Position numbers and translations under genes: made by a program. A DNA stretch of 29,603 nt from 4572-13 sp964594065 (GTDB lineage: Bacteria; Planctomycetota; Phycisphaerae; Sedimentisphaerales; Anaerohalosphaeraceae), in contig CAZQKX010000046.1 of the NCBI GenBank assembly GCA_964594065.1, positions 1 to 29,603 on the forward strand, read 5' to 3'. Shown one piece after another: positions 17,901-25,348 of this stretch. Within the stretch, counting starts at the first letter, position 1. Each line of letters starts with the position of its first letter. Below the pieces are notes generated by a model. The model had not been told where the DNA came from, made no database searches, and worked only from the letters and a program-made list of their open reading frames with translations.

Positions 17901-19288
17901 CGGTTGATGCCGTCGACCGTGGCGGGAGCGCAAGTGCCAATGACATTAACCGTGATTTGATCTATTCATCCGCAACCAGGACGTTTGAACATAAAATTGC
18001 CAACGGTATTTGGGATGTAACGCTTAATATGGGCGATGACGATTATGCTCATGATAATATGGTTGTCAGAGCCGAAGGCATCACGCAGGATCCTGATGTC
18101 GACAGCGCTGCGGGATCATTTCCTTATGTAAGTTTTACCGTTACAGTTACTGATGGCAGTCTATCCATTGAATTTTCAGACAATGGGGGTAGTGACAATA
18201 ACTGGGTTCTGACCCGCATGAGCCTGTCCTTGGTAAGCGCAATCCCACCCGCTGCACCGAGCAGTCTGACTGCCGCGGTTGACGGAGACAGCCGGATTAC
18301 CCTGTCCTGGACGGATAATTCCACAGATGAAACATCTTTTAAGATTGAACGCAAAACCGGAGCAGGCGGTACCTGGCAGCTTGTGGCAACAGTTCCTGCT
18401 GATACAACCAGTTATTCCGATAGCGGTTTAACCGTTTTGACCGAAGAATACTACTATCGTGTCAATGCTTACAGCACCGGTGGTGATTCAGGTTATTCCA
18501 ATGAAGCCAGTGCATTCGCAATATATAACCTGGTAAGTTTTTCCCGATTTGCGAGCTGTTGGCAGGATGAGAAAGCGTACGGGATACATGCTTACTGGCC
18601 GATGGAAGACGGCGGCGGGACAGTGCTTTCAGATGAATCCGGTAACGGTTATGACGCCTCAATCTCCGGTCCGGTCTGGACATCCGGTATCATCGGGCAG
18701 GCTCTGGACTTTGACGGATCGAATGATTACGTTTCCATTCCCGCTTTGGACCTGAATTCTAATACGATTACGATTACGGTATGGATTAAGCGTAACGGCT
18801 CGCAAGACCACGCAACCGGGATCTTTTACACACGCAGCGGCAGCACAGCCGATGCCGGAGTAATCCTAAACGATGAAAATAAACTTTGGGCACGCTGGAC
18901 AAGCGGCCCGGACTGGCACTCCAATCTTCAAATACCGGATGGAAGCTGGGTGCTGATTGCGTATGTCATTGAGCCGTCAAAGACGTCATTATACCTGCAC
19001 GATGGAACATTGCATTCAGAGAGCAATATAGCTTCGTATGGTTCGGAAGAATTTGACGGCACAAGCTATCTGGGATGGGACCAGAATTACCCAACTAGCC
19101 GTTATTTTGATGGAAGCCTCGATGATGTGAGAATTTATAACTATGCACTCAGCGCTCAGGAGATTGACGACCTGTACAATTCGCAGGATAACGAACCCTG
19201 TGTCGATTTTGATGAGTTTGATTTTGACCAGAACAGAGTCATCAATTTAGCAGATTTTTCAGGATTTGTTAACAGATGGCTTGATTAA
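14978..19288 (+). CDS. Secreted right-handed beta-helix protein with embedded LamG, Fn3, LamG and dockerin-like modules
   Basis: 1436 residues from the ATG at 14978 (AAAGGA upstream); the open frame reaches back to a GTG at 14933 inside spacer sequence. The signal peptide is SVLALTLVLLSNLCLG. Modules by rough residue: 23-60 beta-helix N-cap (IDIYVATDGNNSNPGT ... AARDMIRGL); 61-216 a partial LamG domain (VTIATWVYP to YIWDRALSVTEIAGL); 221-941 the rest of the helix (VNVWIRGGRYPV, KPIIYREYPGEEVIFDGS, FENITMQGAG, DGGSFYQGASFTSWGNTF); 945-1088 a carbohydrate-binding-like domain (YDFGTTTSPEMSGWTRITP); 1092-1185 Fn3; 1201-1405 a complete LamG; 1407-1436 a half dockerin (DFDQNRVINLADF). Such helices occur in glycoside hydrolases and polysaccharide lyases; the general look recalls GH141-type proteins, but no catalytic pair was identified. 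The neighbouring sulfatases suggest a sulfated glycan. Confidence 0.8.
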   Translation: MRICNKSVLALTLVLLSNLCLGAIDIYVATDGNNSNPGTINSPLASLAAARDMIRGLRPGSIGINGATEVTIATWVYPDAKDDNDGIITCTGNTYFGLLFSGYGTGNPLEFRAMGTGLLAPNNSCPAGSWHHVAGVWKSDSEPGGGIHKLYINGVEVASDPDPPVGTIDASNWYIGTDRFIGGRFLDGQTQDVYIWDRALSVTEIAGLAATTPVIPSDHKMSHPDLTTFNNSNTVELPQYIPPLSDAVNVWIRGGRYPVTSTLNLALQDSGEAAKPIIYREYPGEEVIFDGSLDIGNDGFAITSDSKLQGVARGRTYVKTITDSQVIAKLQDYRSQISVDDQVMQLSRFPNIGFDKMTLHTADIQIGEQGTPSNPLGAVVSMSKTFKGDWQTELARIQKARLTGYVSADWLSESLRIHSVAPDNRITLMDGSAYGFGGPSHVERAYVSNLLCEIDEPGEWYFDDIDNKLYIWPRSPIDGTTVIGVWAGPRMISLDGCKYISFENITMQGAGSSGGEFLYINNCDNVGAAGCIFRNCSPLTVAIRIQGASTNCGLLSCDFYDVHNATALYGQTSTNSSITHSNNYIENCHFTQIWSKSLYGKVSALKGAGNIFRNNLMHNHNGQVVTLGGQDHVIELNEIFNTGVEEGDGGSFYQGASFTSWGNTFQHNFWHHIICIPLLYDRSAIFSDDGDLGDIVNENVFYKAGDNFKINQGAGHTGSYNVMLDSIRGIYVINGNPTSMYNTDMSHLDSHTSVKDAHLYRAMSEFGIDGWETGANSTNWYSYISSYWLDRYPRMDTLFYDWWVDTAMNKYCDFDHNIFYSNDSNASVPSATTVTSSTYLSDLDDFVDPSVMNFKFEEPRPSWAPDIPFENIGLYVDTYRTTIPNKDSYRQAVKDHWNGVASNPGSSYNVDEVNERIYYNTGKLIYGIPDPYPASYVDLSATTYNYDFGTTTSPEMSGWTRITPNTNGEISWSGPVDAVDRGGSASANDINRDLIYSSATRTFEHKIANGIWDVTLNMGDDDYAHDNMVVRAEGITQDPDVDSAAGSFPYVSFTVTVTDGSLSIEFSDNGGSDNNWVLTRMSLSLVSAIPPAAPSSLTAAVDGDSRITLSWTDNSTDETSFKIERKTGAGGTWQLVATVPADTTSYSDSGLTVLTEEYYYRVNAYSTGGDSGYSNEASAFAIYNLVSFSRFASCWQDEKAYGIHAYWPMEDGGGTVLSDESGNGYDASISGPVWTSGIIGQALDFDGSNDYVSIPALDLNSNTITITVWIKRNGSQDHATGIFYTRSGSTADAGVILNDENKLWARWTSGPDWHSNLQIPDGSWVLIAYVIEPSKTSLYLHDGTLHSESNIASYGSEEFDGTSYLGWDQNYPTSRYFDGSLDDVRIYNYALSAQEIDDLYNSQDNEPCVDFDEFDFDQNRVINLADFSGFVNRWLD

Positions 19289-19426
19289 GGCATACCGATT
19301 TAGCCTTGTATTATTGTAAGAATTTTGTTAAAACCCAGTTTGGAAGAGGGGCATGCTTTCTTTTCAAAAGCAGGACAACTCGGCTATATTATGTGTGATA
19401 AAACCTTTGCTCCTAAAAAGGTCCGT

Positions 19427-19456
19427 TTGACCATATGATTTAATTATACTTAAAAT
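19427..19456 (+). promoter_or_regulatory. Candidate sigma70-type promoter for the sulfatase pair
   Basis: TTGACC (19427-19432) is followed by 18 bp and TAAAAT (19451-19456), each a 5 of 6 match to consensus. Transcription would start near 19463 and give a leader of about 90 nt containing the inverted repeat at 19489-19525. No clear terminator was seen between the beta-helix stop (19288) and here, so read-through from upstream is also possible. Confidence 0.45.
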
Positions 19457-19488
19457 ATCTATTGAAAACAGGTGGGTGGGGATTTATA

Positions 19489-19525
19489 ATTTTGATTCAT
19501 TGTTCATTGACAGATGAATCAAAAT
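19489..19525 (+). promoter_or_regulatory. Perfect 12-bp inverted repeat in the sulfatase leader
   Basis: ATTTTGATTCAT (19489-19500) and ATGAATCAAAAT (19514-19525) are exact reverse complements, separated by 13 bases. It sits 30 bp before the chosen ATG (19556), inside the predicted leader, and contains the earlier in-frame ATG at 19514. It could be an operator for a dimeric regulator or an mRNA hairpin. It is A/T-rich, with no T-run after it, so it is a poor terminator. Confidence 0.5.
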
Positions 19526-19555
19526 AGGACTAATAACTATTTTAAGGGGATTCTG

Positions 19556-21145
19556 ATGCTTCCAAAAAACACAACACGGAGGAATTTTCTCAAAGCCGCA
19601 GGTATCAGTATTGCTTCACTTTCATTAGGCGGTTGCTTTGCTTCGCAGGCAGAATCCAACCGTCAGCATAAACCAAATATTATCTTTATGTTCACCGATG
19701 ATCACGCGATTCAGGCTATCAGCGCGTATAATTCCCGTCTGGCCAGAGTCGCACCGACTCCGAATCTCGACCGTATCGGCAATGAGGGAATGATCCTGGA
19801 TCGATGTTATTGCACGAATTCAATTTGTTCGCCTTCACGTGCTGTAATATTGACCGGCAAACACAGTCATCTCAACAGCATCAAAACCAATGAGATCAAC
19901 AATTATCCCTTTGACGGCTCTCAGCAGACGTTCCCTAAAATACTGAAGGAATATGGCTATACCACAGCGATCGTCGGCAAATGGCACCTGGGCAGTGAAC
20001 CGACCGGCTTTGATTATTGGAACGTGTTCCCCGGTCAGGGTTACTATTACAACCCTATCTTCCGCACGCCGGAAGGGGAAGTCACCGTCCAGGGGTATGC
20101 AACAGAGATAACCACGAACAAAGCACTGGATTGGCTCGAAAACGGACGAGATAAATCCAAACCCTTTATGCTTATGCTCCAGCACAAAGCCCCTCACCGT
20201 CCCTGGCAGCCGGCACTGGATAAGCTGACCCGGTTTGACGATGTTGAGATCCCCGAGCCTGATTCATTGTTTGATGATTATTCCGGCCGCGGTACACCCG
20301 CCAGAGAACAAACCATGAGCATAAGCGAATCCATGAAGTCTGGCTGTGACCTGAAGCTCTGGGATAACAAGGAAACCATTAAAAAGGAGCAGCGGGAGTA
20401 TAAAAAGACAGTTGGCCGCATGACGCCTGCCCAGTTAAAAGTGTGGAATGATGCTTATAATCCCAAGAATGAAGCATTTAGGAAAGCAAACTTATCCGGT
20501 AAGGATTTGGTTCGCTGGAAATATCAGCGATATCTGAAAGATTATCTCCGCTGTATCTCCTCAGTGGATGACAGTATGGGGCAGGTATTAGACTATTTGG
20601 ACAAAAACGATTTGGCCGACAATACCGTTGTGATATATTCGTCCGATCAGGGCTTCTACTTAGGCGAACACGGCTGGTTCGATAAACGCTTTATGTACGA
20701 AGAGTCGTTCCGAATGCCGTTTTTGATCCGCTGGCCGGGCGTGATCAAGCCGGGTACACGAAACTGTGACCTCATCCAGAATCTGGACTTTGCTGAAACC
20801 TTTCTCGATATCGTCGGTGCAGACATTCCCGCTGATATGCAGGGAGTGAGTCTGGTTCCCCTGTTTAAAGGCAAAAGACCTTCCGATTGGCGTGACAGTC
20901 TCTATTACCATTATTACGAGTTTGGTGCTCATAACGTGTATCCGCACGAAGGTGTTTCAACCAAACGATATAAGCTGATGCATTTTTACACATTGGATGA
21001 ATGGGAATTCTATGACTTAAAGTCCGATCCGAACGAAATGAAAAGCCAATACGATAATCCGAAATATCAGTCTCAAATCCAACAGCTAAAGACTGAGTTA
21101 AAACGTCTGAAAAAGGAATACAAAGTCCCCGAACATACAAAATAA
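19556..21145 (+). CDS. Type I sulfatase with Tat-lipoprotein signal
   Basis: 529 residues from the ATG at 19556 (AAGGGGA five bases upstream); an in-frame ATG at 19514 lacks a ribosome site. The N-terminus shows a twin-arginine motif TRRNFLK, a hydrophobic stretch and LGGC, so export by Tat as a lipoprotein is likely. Sulfatase signatures: metal-binding FTDDHA; CSPSRAVILTG with Cys about 91 as the residue converted to formylglycine; VGKWHLG; HKAPHRPW; and YSSDQGFYLGEHGWFDKR. The enzyme would hydrolyse a sulfate ester, probably on a sugar, at the outer face of the membrane. Its subfamily and substrate cannot be set by eye. It is followed by a second sulfatase 83 bp on, and it sits after a beta-helix protein, a setting typical of sulfated polysaccharide use. 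No maturase gene is in the window. Confidence 0.92.
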   Translation: MLPKNTTRRNFLKAAGISIASLSLGGCFASQAESNRQHKPNIIFMFTDDHAIQAISAYNSRLARVAPTPNLDRIGNEGMILDRCYCTNSICSPSRAVILTGKHSHLNSIKTNEINNYPFDGSQQTFPKILKEYGYTTAIVGKWHLGSEPTGFDYWNVFPGQGYYYNPIFRTPEGEVTVQGYATEITTNKALDWLENGRDKSKPFMLMLQHKAPHRPWQPALDKLTRFDDVEIPEPDSLFDDYSGRGTPAREQTMSISESMKSGCDLKLWDNKETIKKEQREYKKTVGRMTPAQLKVWNDAYNPKNEAFRKANLSGKDLVRWKYQRYLKDYLRCISSVDDSMGQVLDYLDKNDLADNTVVIYSSDQGFYLGEHGWFDKRFMYEESFRMPFLIRWPGVIKPGTRNCDLIQNLDFAETFLDIVGADIPADMQGVSLVPLFKGKRPSDWRDSLYYHYYEFGAHNVYPHEGVSTKRYKLMHFYTLDEWEFYDLKSDPNEMKSQYDNPKYQSQIQQLKTELKRLKKEYKVPEHTK

Positions 21146-21228
21146 GATAACAGGGGAGTATAAGAATATAAAAAACATTCTGTTTTGTTGTGCTCTCATA
21201 AAGAAGAATGCTTAGGATAATTGATAGA

Positions 21229-22677
21229 ATGAAAAAAAGAATCTATTTATTGGTTGCTGTTGCGCAGTGTTTTTTGATTGTTGGAGGATGTGCGTTAAAT
21301 GATGCAAAAGCACGGCCTGAAAAGCCCAACGTGATAGTCATTCTGACCGATGACCAGGGCTGGGCGGATATCGGCTATAATAACCCGTCAAAGGCTTATA
21401 CGCCGAATATGGACAAACTGGCCGCAGAGGGGGTGACATTTGCCAATCATTATGTCATGCCGCAGTGTACGCCGACTCGGGTCGCTCTGTTTACCGGGCG
21501 TTATCCGGGACGATTCGGTCGAACACCACTGCAGGCGGCTAATAAGAAATGTTTTCCGGTCGGCACACCGACGATGGCGAGAATGTTCAAGTCTACCGGA
21601 TACGAAACCTATCTCTGTGGGAAATGGCACATGGGATCTGATCCGGAAAACGGACCGAATCATCACGGTTTTGATCATAGTTATGGTTCACTTGCCGGGG
21701 CGGTTGGGATGTATGACCATCGTTATCGCACGAAGGGTAAATATGGAATCACCTGGCATCGTGACCATGAAATTATTAGCGGCTATGAAAATGGAACACA
21801 CGCGACAGATCTGGTGGCTGCTGAAGCAGTAAAGATCATTCGTGAAAAACGCAATAAACCGTTCTTTCTGTATATGGCATTTCATGCTCCGCATACGCCG
21901 CTGGATGAACGAGGACAGTTTGTGGACAGGCCGACACAGGTCGACCCTGATAATCCAAATCGGTGGCTGAATGAAGATGAAATAAAGTGGTTCAATGATC
22001 CGGCTGGGAAAATACAAAGCGAACCGGATCACGAGAAGCGATTGTTGCTGGCAGCGGTATATCATGTCGATGACGCCATCGGCCGGATCGTCAAAGCTCT
22101 TGACAAAAGCGGCCAGCGTGAAAACACGTTGATTCTTTTCTCATCGGATAATGGTCCACAGGTCAATTGGGGCGGCAATGCGTATCCGGATGACTTGCAT
22201 TTAACGGATTTCAATCAGCCGATTCCGATGAGAGGCAGTAAGGTGGATGTGTGGGAAGGCGGCATCCACGTGCCGGGCTTTGCAAACTGGCCGGGACATT
22301 TCCAGCCTAAACAAATTACTGAACAGATACATATTATTGACTGGTTCCCGACGCTGGCGGGCATGATCGGTTATCAGCCTGATGAATCTGTTCAGTGGGA
22401 TGGTACGGATCTGTCACCGATTTTGTTTGAAGATCAGGCTCTTAAAAAAAGAGATTTTTACTGGATATGGAATCCAAGTATCAATCGTCGGGCAGTGCGT
22501 TATGGGGATTGGAAGATTGTCAGGTACGGGACCGGAGAACCCAAAACAACAGACTGGCAGCTCTTTAATCTCAAGGATGACCCAAAAGAAACAAAAAATC
22601 TTGCGTCTCTGTATCCGGAAAAGGTAGACAAACTGCATCAGTTCTATCTCAGGCAGAGACAAAAAGATGCCGAATAA
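21229..22677 (+). CDS. Type I sulfatase (arylsulfatase-like) with Sec-lipoprotein signal
   Basis: 482 residues from the ATG at 21229, with AGGA 11 bases upstream; an ATG at 21208 would add seven residues and cannot be excluded. The signal MKKRIYLLVAVAQCFLIVGG ends in a GGC lipobox, so this one is predicted to leave by Sec, unlike its Tat-marked neighbour. Motifs: LTDDQGWADIGY (metal); CTPTRVALFTGRYP with Cys about 80 as the formylglycine site (Thr in place of the usual Ser at the fourth position, which the C-X-P-X-R core allows); CGKWHMG; FHAPHTPL; and FSSDNGPQVNWGG. The C-terminal part has the usual DWKIVRYG and WQLFNLKDDPKE segments. It is likely an exo-sulfatase on sugar sulfates. The stop TAA overlaps the ATG of a three-codon dead-end frame. 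Confidence 0.9.
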   Translation: MKKRIYLLVAVAQCFLIVGGCALNDAKARPEKPNVIVILTDDQGWADIGYNNPSKAYTPNMDKLAAEGVTFANHYVMPQCTPTRVALFTGRYPGRFGRTPLQAANKKCFPVGTPTMARMFKSTGYETYLCGKWHMGSDPENGPNHHGFDHSYGSLAGAVGMYDHRYRTKGKYGITWHRDHEIISGYENGTHATDLVAAEAVKIIREKRNKPFFLYMAFHAPHTPLDERGQFVDRPTQVDPDNPNRWLNEDEIKWFNDPAGKIQSEPDHEKRLLLAAVYHVDDAIGRIVKALDKSGQRENTLILFSSDNGPQVNWGGNAYPDDLHLTDFNQPIPMRGSKVDVWEGGIHVPGFANWPGHFQPKQITEQIHIIDWFPTLAGMIGYQPDESVQWDGTDLSPILFEDQALKKRDFYWIWNPSINRRAVRYGDWKIVRYGTGEPKTTDWQLFNLKDDPKETKNLASLYPEKVDKLHQFYLRQRQKDAE

Positions 22678-22688
22678 TGGAAGGCTGA

Positions 22689-22934
22689 AATTTTGCAATA
22701 ACAAACAATACTGAATCGATAAAAGTTGATTCACAGGCGGAATCTTCGCTTCGGGAACTACTCGAAAAACTGGACAAGGAACTGGTTTCGGCCGAACACG
22801 CAGACATTCGTGAGCTGTTCATGAAAACCATCCGGTGGGATTATATTGAGCGGTCGCCGCTGCTGCTGCTGTTTCAGGAGCGTTTGCAACCCCTGAGAGT
22901 CTGTTTGGCAAACATGCAGATTCGTTTGAAATAA
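22689..22934 (+). pseudogene. Start-less 81-codon ORF, likely gene relic or unconventional small gene
   Basis: Between TGA (22686) and TAA (22932) the + frame reads a plausible helical protein: ESSLRELLEKLDKEL, then HADIRELFMKTIRWDYIER, then SPLLLLFQERLQPLR and NMQIRLK. The gap has no other good candidate. There is no ATG, GTG or TTG near the front. An ATG overlapping the sulfatase stop (22677) is in this frame, but TGA is its fourth codon. I do not recognise the family. It is either a remnant whose 5' end was lost, or a gene using a rare start such as ATA at 22698. The antisense ORFs over the same bases look less protein-like. Confidence 0.35.
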
Positions 22935-23101
22935 AGGGATAAAGCAAAGGTCAGGTGGAAATTTAAACATTACCACCGTAGCGGACTCGACCTTAGCCAA
23001 TTCACCGCCTATCAAACTATACTTCTGCAAGATTTCAACTGTGATTCGCAATATCTTAAAGTTGTTTGACTTTATTTATAGTACGGGTTAGCATTTATCA
23101 T
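22935..23101 (+). promoter_or_regulatory. Sigma-factor upstream region with candidate promoter at 23066-23094
   Basis: Together with the relic before it, this completes a stretch of about 420 bp without a firm gene. It holds a GGTGG/CCACC imperfect stem near 22954-22977. It also holds a possible promoter, TTGACT (23066-23071), 17 bp, TAGCAT (23089-23094). That would start transcription almost at the ATG (23102), giving a nearly leaderless message; no ribosome site precedes this ATG, which fits. Nothing else was seen. Confidence 0.35.
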
Positions 23102-23836
23102 ATGAAAGATATTTCCGGTCCCCGACAATTTGCCACCACGCACTGGAGCTTGGTGAGCGCGGCTAACCTTGATAAGGTAAATCATTCTCGTGCTCGAGAT
23201 GCTTTGGAAGAACTTTGCCGGTCTTATTGGTATCCACTCTATGCCTTTGTACGGAGTCGCGGTTATTCTGTGACGGATGCACAGGACCTTACACAAGCCT
23301 TTTTTACAAAAATCATCGAAGCAGGAGGATTTGCCCTCGCAGATCGACAGCTAGGTCGGTTTCGCTCTTATCTTTTAGGTGCAATGAAACATTTCCTGAC
23401 CAATGAATGGCATCATGTCCAAACTCAGAAGCGTGGTGGCAAGATACAATTTGTCGAATGGGATGCTATTGACTTAGAGACTCGGTACTCTGATGCAGTA
23501 AAGCAGTCAGATAATCCGGAACTGGTTTTTGATTATGAATGGGCTTTAGAGACCGTTTTCAATGCTTTGCAAGCTCTGCGTAACGAGATGGAGGTTGCCG
23601 GCAAGAGCGACCAATTTGAAGTGCTCAAGGGCTGTCTAACCGGGGAAGATGAACTGTCCCGAGAGAACATTGCGTCAAAACTGAACATCACAGAGGGTGC
23701 TGTCAAGGTCGCTGTGCACCGATTGCGACAGCGTTACCGTAACCTGCTGCGGGCCGTTATCGCCGAGACAGTCAGCAGCCAAGAGGATCTCGACGATGAA
23801 ATGCGCTACCTGGTCGAGATTTTACGGAAAAAATAA
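23102..23836 (+). CDS. ECF-type RNA polymerase sigma factor (planctomycete, kinase-linked type)
   Basis: 244 residues from the ATG at 23102; the open frame starts at a TTG at 23066. The N-terminal FATTHWSLV, then YWYPLYAFVRSRGYSVTDAQDLTQAFF (region 2) and the C-terminal LSRENIASKLNITEGAVKVAVHRLRQRYRNLL (region 4) are characteristic of a group of sigma-70-like ECF factors common in planctomycetes. The conserved tail continues DLDDEMRYLVEIL. Members are often encoded beside Ser/Thr kinases, and phosphorylation has been proposed as their control; that fits the kinase at 25346. Here an acyltransferase gene lies between them. The last part of the gene plus its 3' spacer is duplicated at 25159-25348. 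No anti-sigma factor is present. Confidence 0.88.
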   Translation: MKDISGPRQFATTHWSLVSAANLDKVNHSRARDALEELCRSYWYPLYAFVRSRGYSVTDAQDLTQAFFTKIIEAGGFALADRQLGRFRSYLLGAMKHFLTNEWHHVQTQKRGGKIQFVEWDAIDLETRYSDAVKQSDNPELVFDYEWALETVFNALQALRNEMEVAGKSDQFEVLKGCLTGEDELSRENIASKLNITEGAVKVAVHRLRQRYRNLLRAVIAETVSSQEDLDDEMRYLVEILRKK

Positions 23837-23909
23837 AATTTTCCTGTAACCTCCCGATGTGTTTCTTTCAGGAATAAGTGAATGAAATACGATTGGGAGA
23901 ATTATTATG
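23781..23909 (+). repeat. Direct repeat A: sigma 3' end plus leader of the acyltransferase
   Basis: This runs from the last 18 codons of the sigma gene through the spacer to the ATG of the acyltransferase. It matches 25220-25348, about 1.44 kb downstream, with few mismatches and single-base gaps. The core 23854-23887 is identical over 34 bp to 25292-25325. Weaker similarity extends upstream to about 23720. Confidence 0.85.
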
Positions 23910-25082
23910 AATACGACTGAAACAGGACAAAACTTAATTCAGGAAACCAGGCTTTATTTTTTAGACAATCTAAGAACATTCATGATCTTTTTGGTAGTTT
24001 TATGTCATGCCGGAGGCGTGTATGAAAGCAGCGGCGGTTGGGCTTCTTTTTGGATTGTCGATGACCCTGCAACGAACAACCTGGCAGGTCTTCTGTTTTT
24101 AATTTTAGATATCTTCATGATGCCCACCATCTTTTTCATTTCAGGATTTTGCACGCCCATGTCTTTGGAAAAAAAGACCCGGTGGACATTCTTGAAATTG
24201 AAATTGAAAAGGCTGATCGTTCCCTGGGCAATCGCTGTTATGACGTTAATTCCGCTATACAAAATAATCTTCTTATACTCTCGAAATCTGCCCCAGGATC
24301 ACTGGACCACCTACTTTCATTTCAGTGATGGGAATCTCACCGGCCAGAACTGGCTGTGGTTTTTGCCGGTTCTCTTTTTGTTTAACGTCCTGTATGCACT
24401 CGTTTCGAAAATAAAGATCCATGCATCAAAGATCTCTTTGAAGTGGGTCATCTTCGCTGTCTTTGTCATTGGCTATTTATACAGTGTCAGCATGTCCGTT
24501 TTTAGCGACAGGGGCTGGACAAAAACAATTCTGATCGATTTTCAGAATGAACGACTCTTAATCTATTTTATGATGTACTTGCTGGGTTCTCTGTGTTTTA
24601 AGAAAAAGATATTTGAAACGAAACCGGCCAGCAAAAAAATGTATATTGCCGTCAATTGCATCGCCTGGATACCTATGAATGTATACGTGATCCTCGTTGT
24701 TAATATTTTTGTAAATCCCGGCCATTATATGTTTTCCGGGTTGGTTGACCGGCTCCTGATTTATCTCGGATTTCATCTTTCACTGCTCAGTATGCTGTAT
24801 GTGACCGTCAATACCTTCCGGTTTTATCTGAACCGGCAGGGAGCACTGGGGAGAATGCTAAACAATAATTCCTATTCTGTTTATATTCTTCATACGATCG
24901 TCTTGGGCTGTATCGCATGGTTCCTGCTTTATACGCCAATTCCTTCCCTGCTCAAGTATCTCATTTTGACCATTTCAACTTACGCGGCCTGTAATTTGAT
25001 CGTTTATCTTTGTAGACAAATCGTTCAATCTAACATGGCACATTGTATACTGCCTGTTGACAATCGCGTTAAGAGCACATAA
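23907..25082 (+). CDS. Membrane acyltransferase, acyltransferase-3 family
   Basis: 391 residues; GGGAGA lies six bases before the ATG. The N-terminal YFLDNLRTFMIFLVVLCHAG is the characteristic first membrane segment of the acyltransferase-3 family (OafA/OpgC-like), with the family His in the first helix. About ten hydrophobic helices follow, including LAGLLFLILDIFMMPTIFFI, IVPWAIAVMTLIPLY, WLWFLPVLFLFNVLYAL and NNSYSVYILHTIVLGCIAWF near the end. Such proteins transfer acetyl, succinyl or similar groups to cell-surface glycans or small molecules. The acceptor cannot be told from sequence. The gene sits between an ECF sigma factor and its likely kinase and is bracketed by direct repeats, so it seems to have been inserted there or brought in by recombination. 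Confidence 0.85.
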   Translation: MNTTETGQNLIQETRLYFLDNLRTFMIFLVVLCHAGGVYESSGGWASFWIVDDPATNNLAGLLFLILDIFMMPTIFFISGFCTPMSLEKKTRWTFLKLKLKRLIVPWAIAVMTLIPLYKIIFLYSRNLPQDHWTTYFHFSDGNLTGQNWLWFLPVLFLFNVLYALVSKIKIHASKISLKWVIFAVFVIGYLYSVSMSVFSDRGWTKTILIDFQNERLLIYFMMYLLGSLCFKKKIFETKPASKKMYIAVNCIAWIPMNVYVILVVNIFVNPGHYMFSGLVDRLLIYLGFHLSLLSMLYVTVNTFRFYLNRQGALGRMLNNNSYSVYILHTIVLGCIAWFLLYTPIPSLLKYLILTISTYAACNLIVYLCRQIVQSNMAHCILPVDNRVKST

Positions 25083-25158
25083 CATATCATGAAAGAGAAT
25101 AACGCCCTTACTTATAAACTATGAACGCATCTAGTAATATCAGGATAGAGTCATGCAT

Positions 25159-25287
25159 ATGAACGATTGGCGAGGTTTCCATGCACTGGCTGCGGGGGTA
25201 TTACTTATGGTTAGCAATAAAGAGGGTCTCGACGATGAAATGCACTATCTGGCCATGTTTTACGAAAAAAATAAATTTTTTCTGTAA
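25159..25287 (+). pseudogene. Relic of a duplicated sigma-factor 3' end
   Basis: A 42-codon frame (from MNDWRGFHALAAGVLLMVS) contains EGLDDEMHYLAMFYEKN, which aligns with EDLDDEMRYLVEILRKK at the end of the sigma factor at 23102. Upstream, WRGFHALAAGVL aligns weakly with QRYRNLLRAVIA. One base is lost after CTGG, so the frame runs past the old stop into the spacer. Regions 2 and 4 are missing, so it cannot act as a sigma factor. It is best read as the left-over of a duplication or insertion event. Confidence 0.75.
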
Positions 25288-25348
25288 CCTACCGATGTGT
25301 TTCTTTCAGGAATAAGTGAATGAAACACTATTTGGAGATTTGATTATG
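25220..25348 (+). repeat. Direct repeat B: sigma relic plus leader of the kinase gene
   Basis: Counterpart of 23781-23909. It holds the decayed end of the sigma reading frame, the 34-bp identical core (25292-25325), a GGAGA ribosome site and the ATG of the kinase. Acyltransferase and kinase therefore start from homologous leaders. Confidence 0.85.

Noticed and set aside
22858..22873. CTG trinucleotide run as a microsatellite
   Set aside because: Only four CTG units, encoding Leu in the likely frame; too short to be notable.
22677..22934. Selenocysteine reading of the TGA at 22686
   Set aside because: No SECIS-like stem was evident after the TGA, and the small frame matches no known selenoprotein. 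A nonsense change or lost start is simpler.
22758..23051. Minus-strand 97-codon ORF in the gap
   Set aside because: No start signal, no domain, and low-complexity QQQQRR arising from the opposite-strand CTG codons. The + frame is more protein-like.
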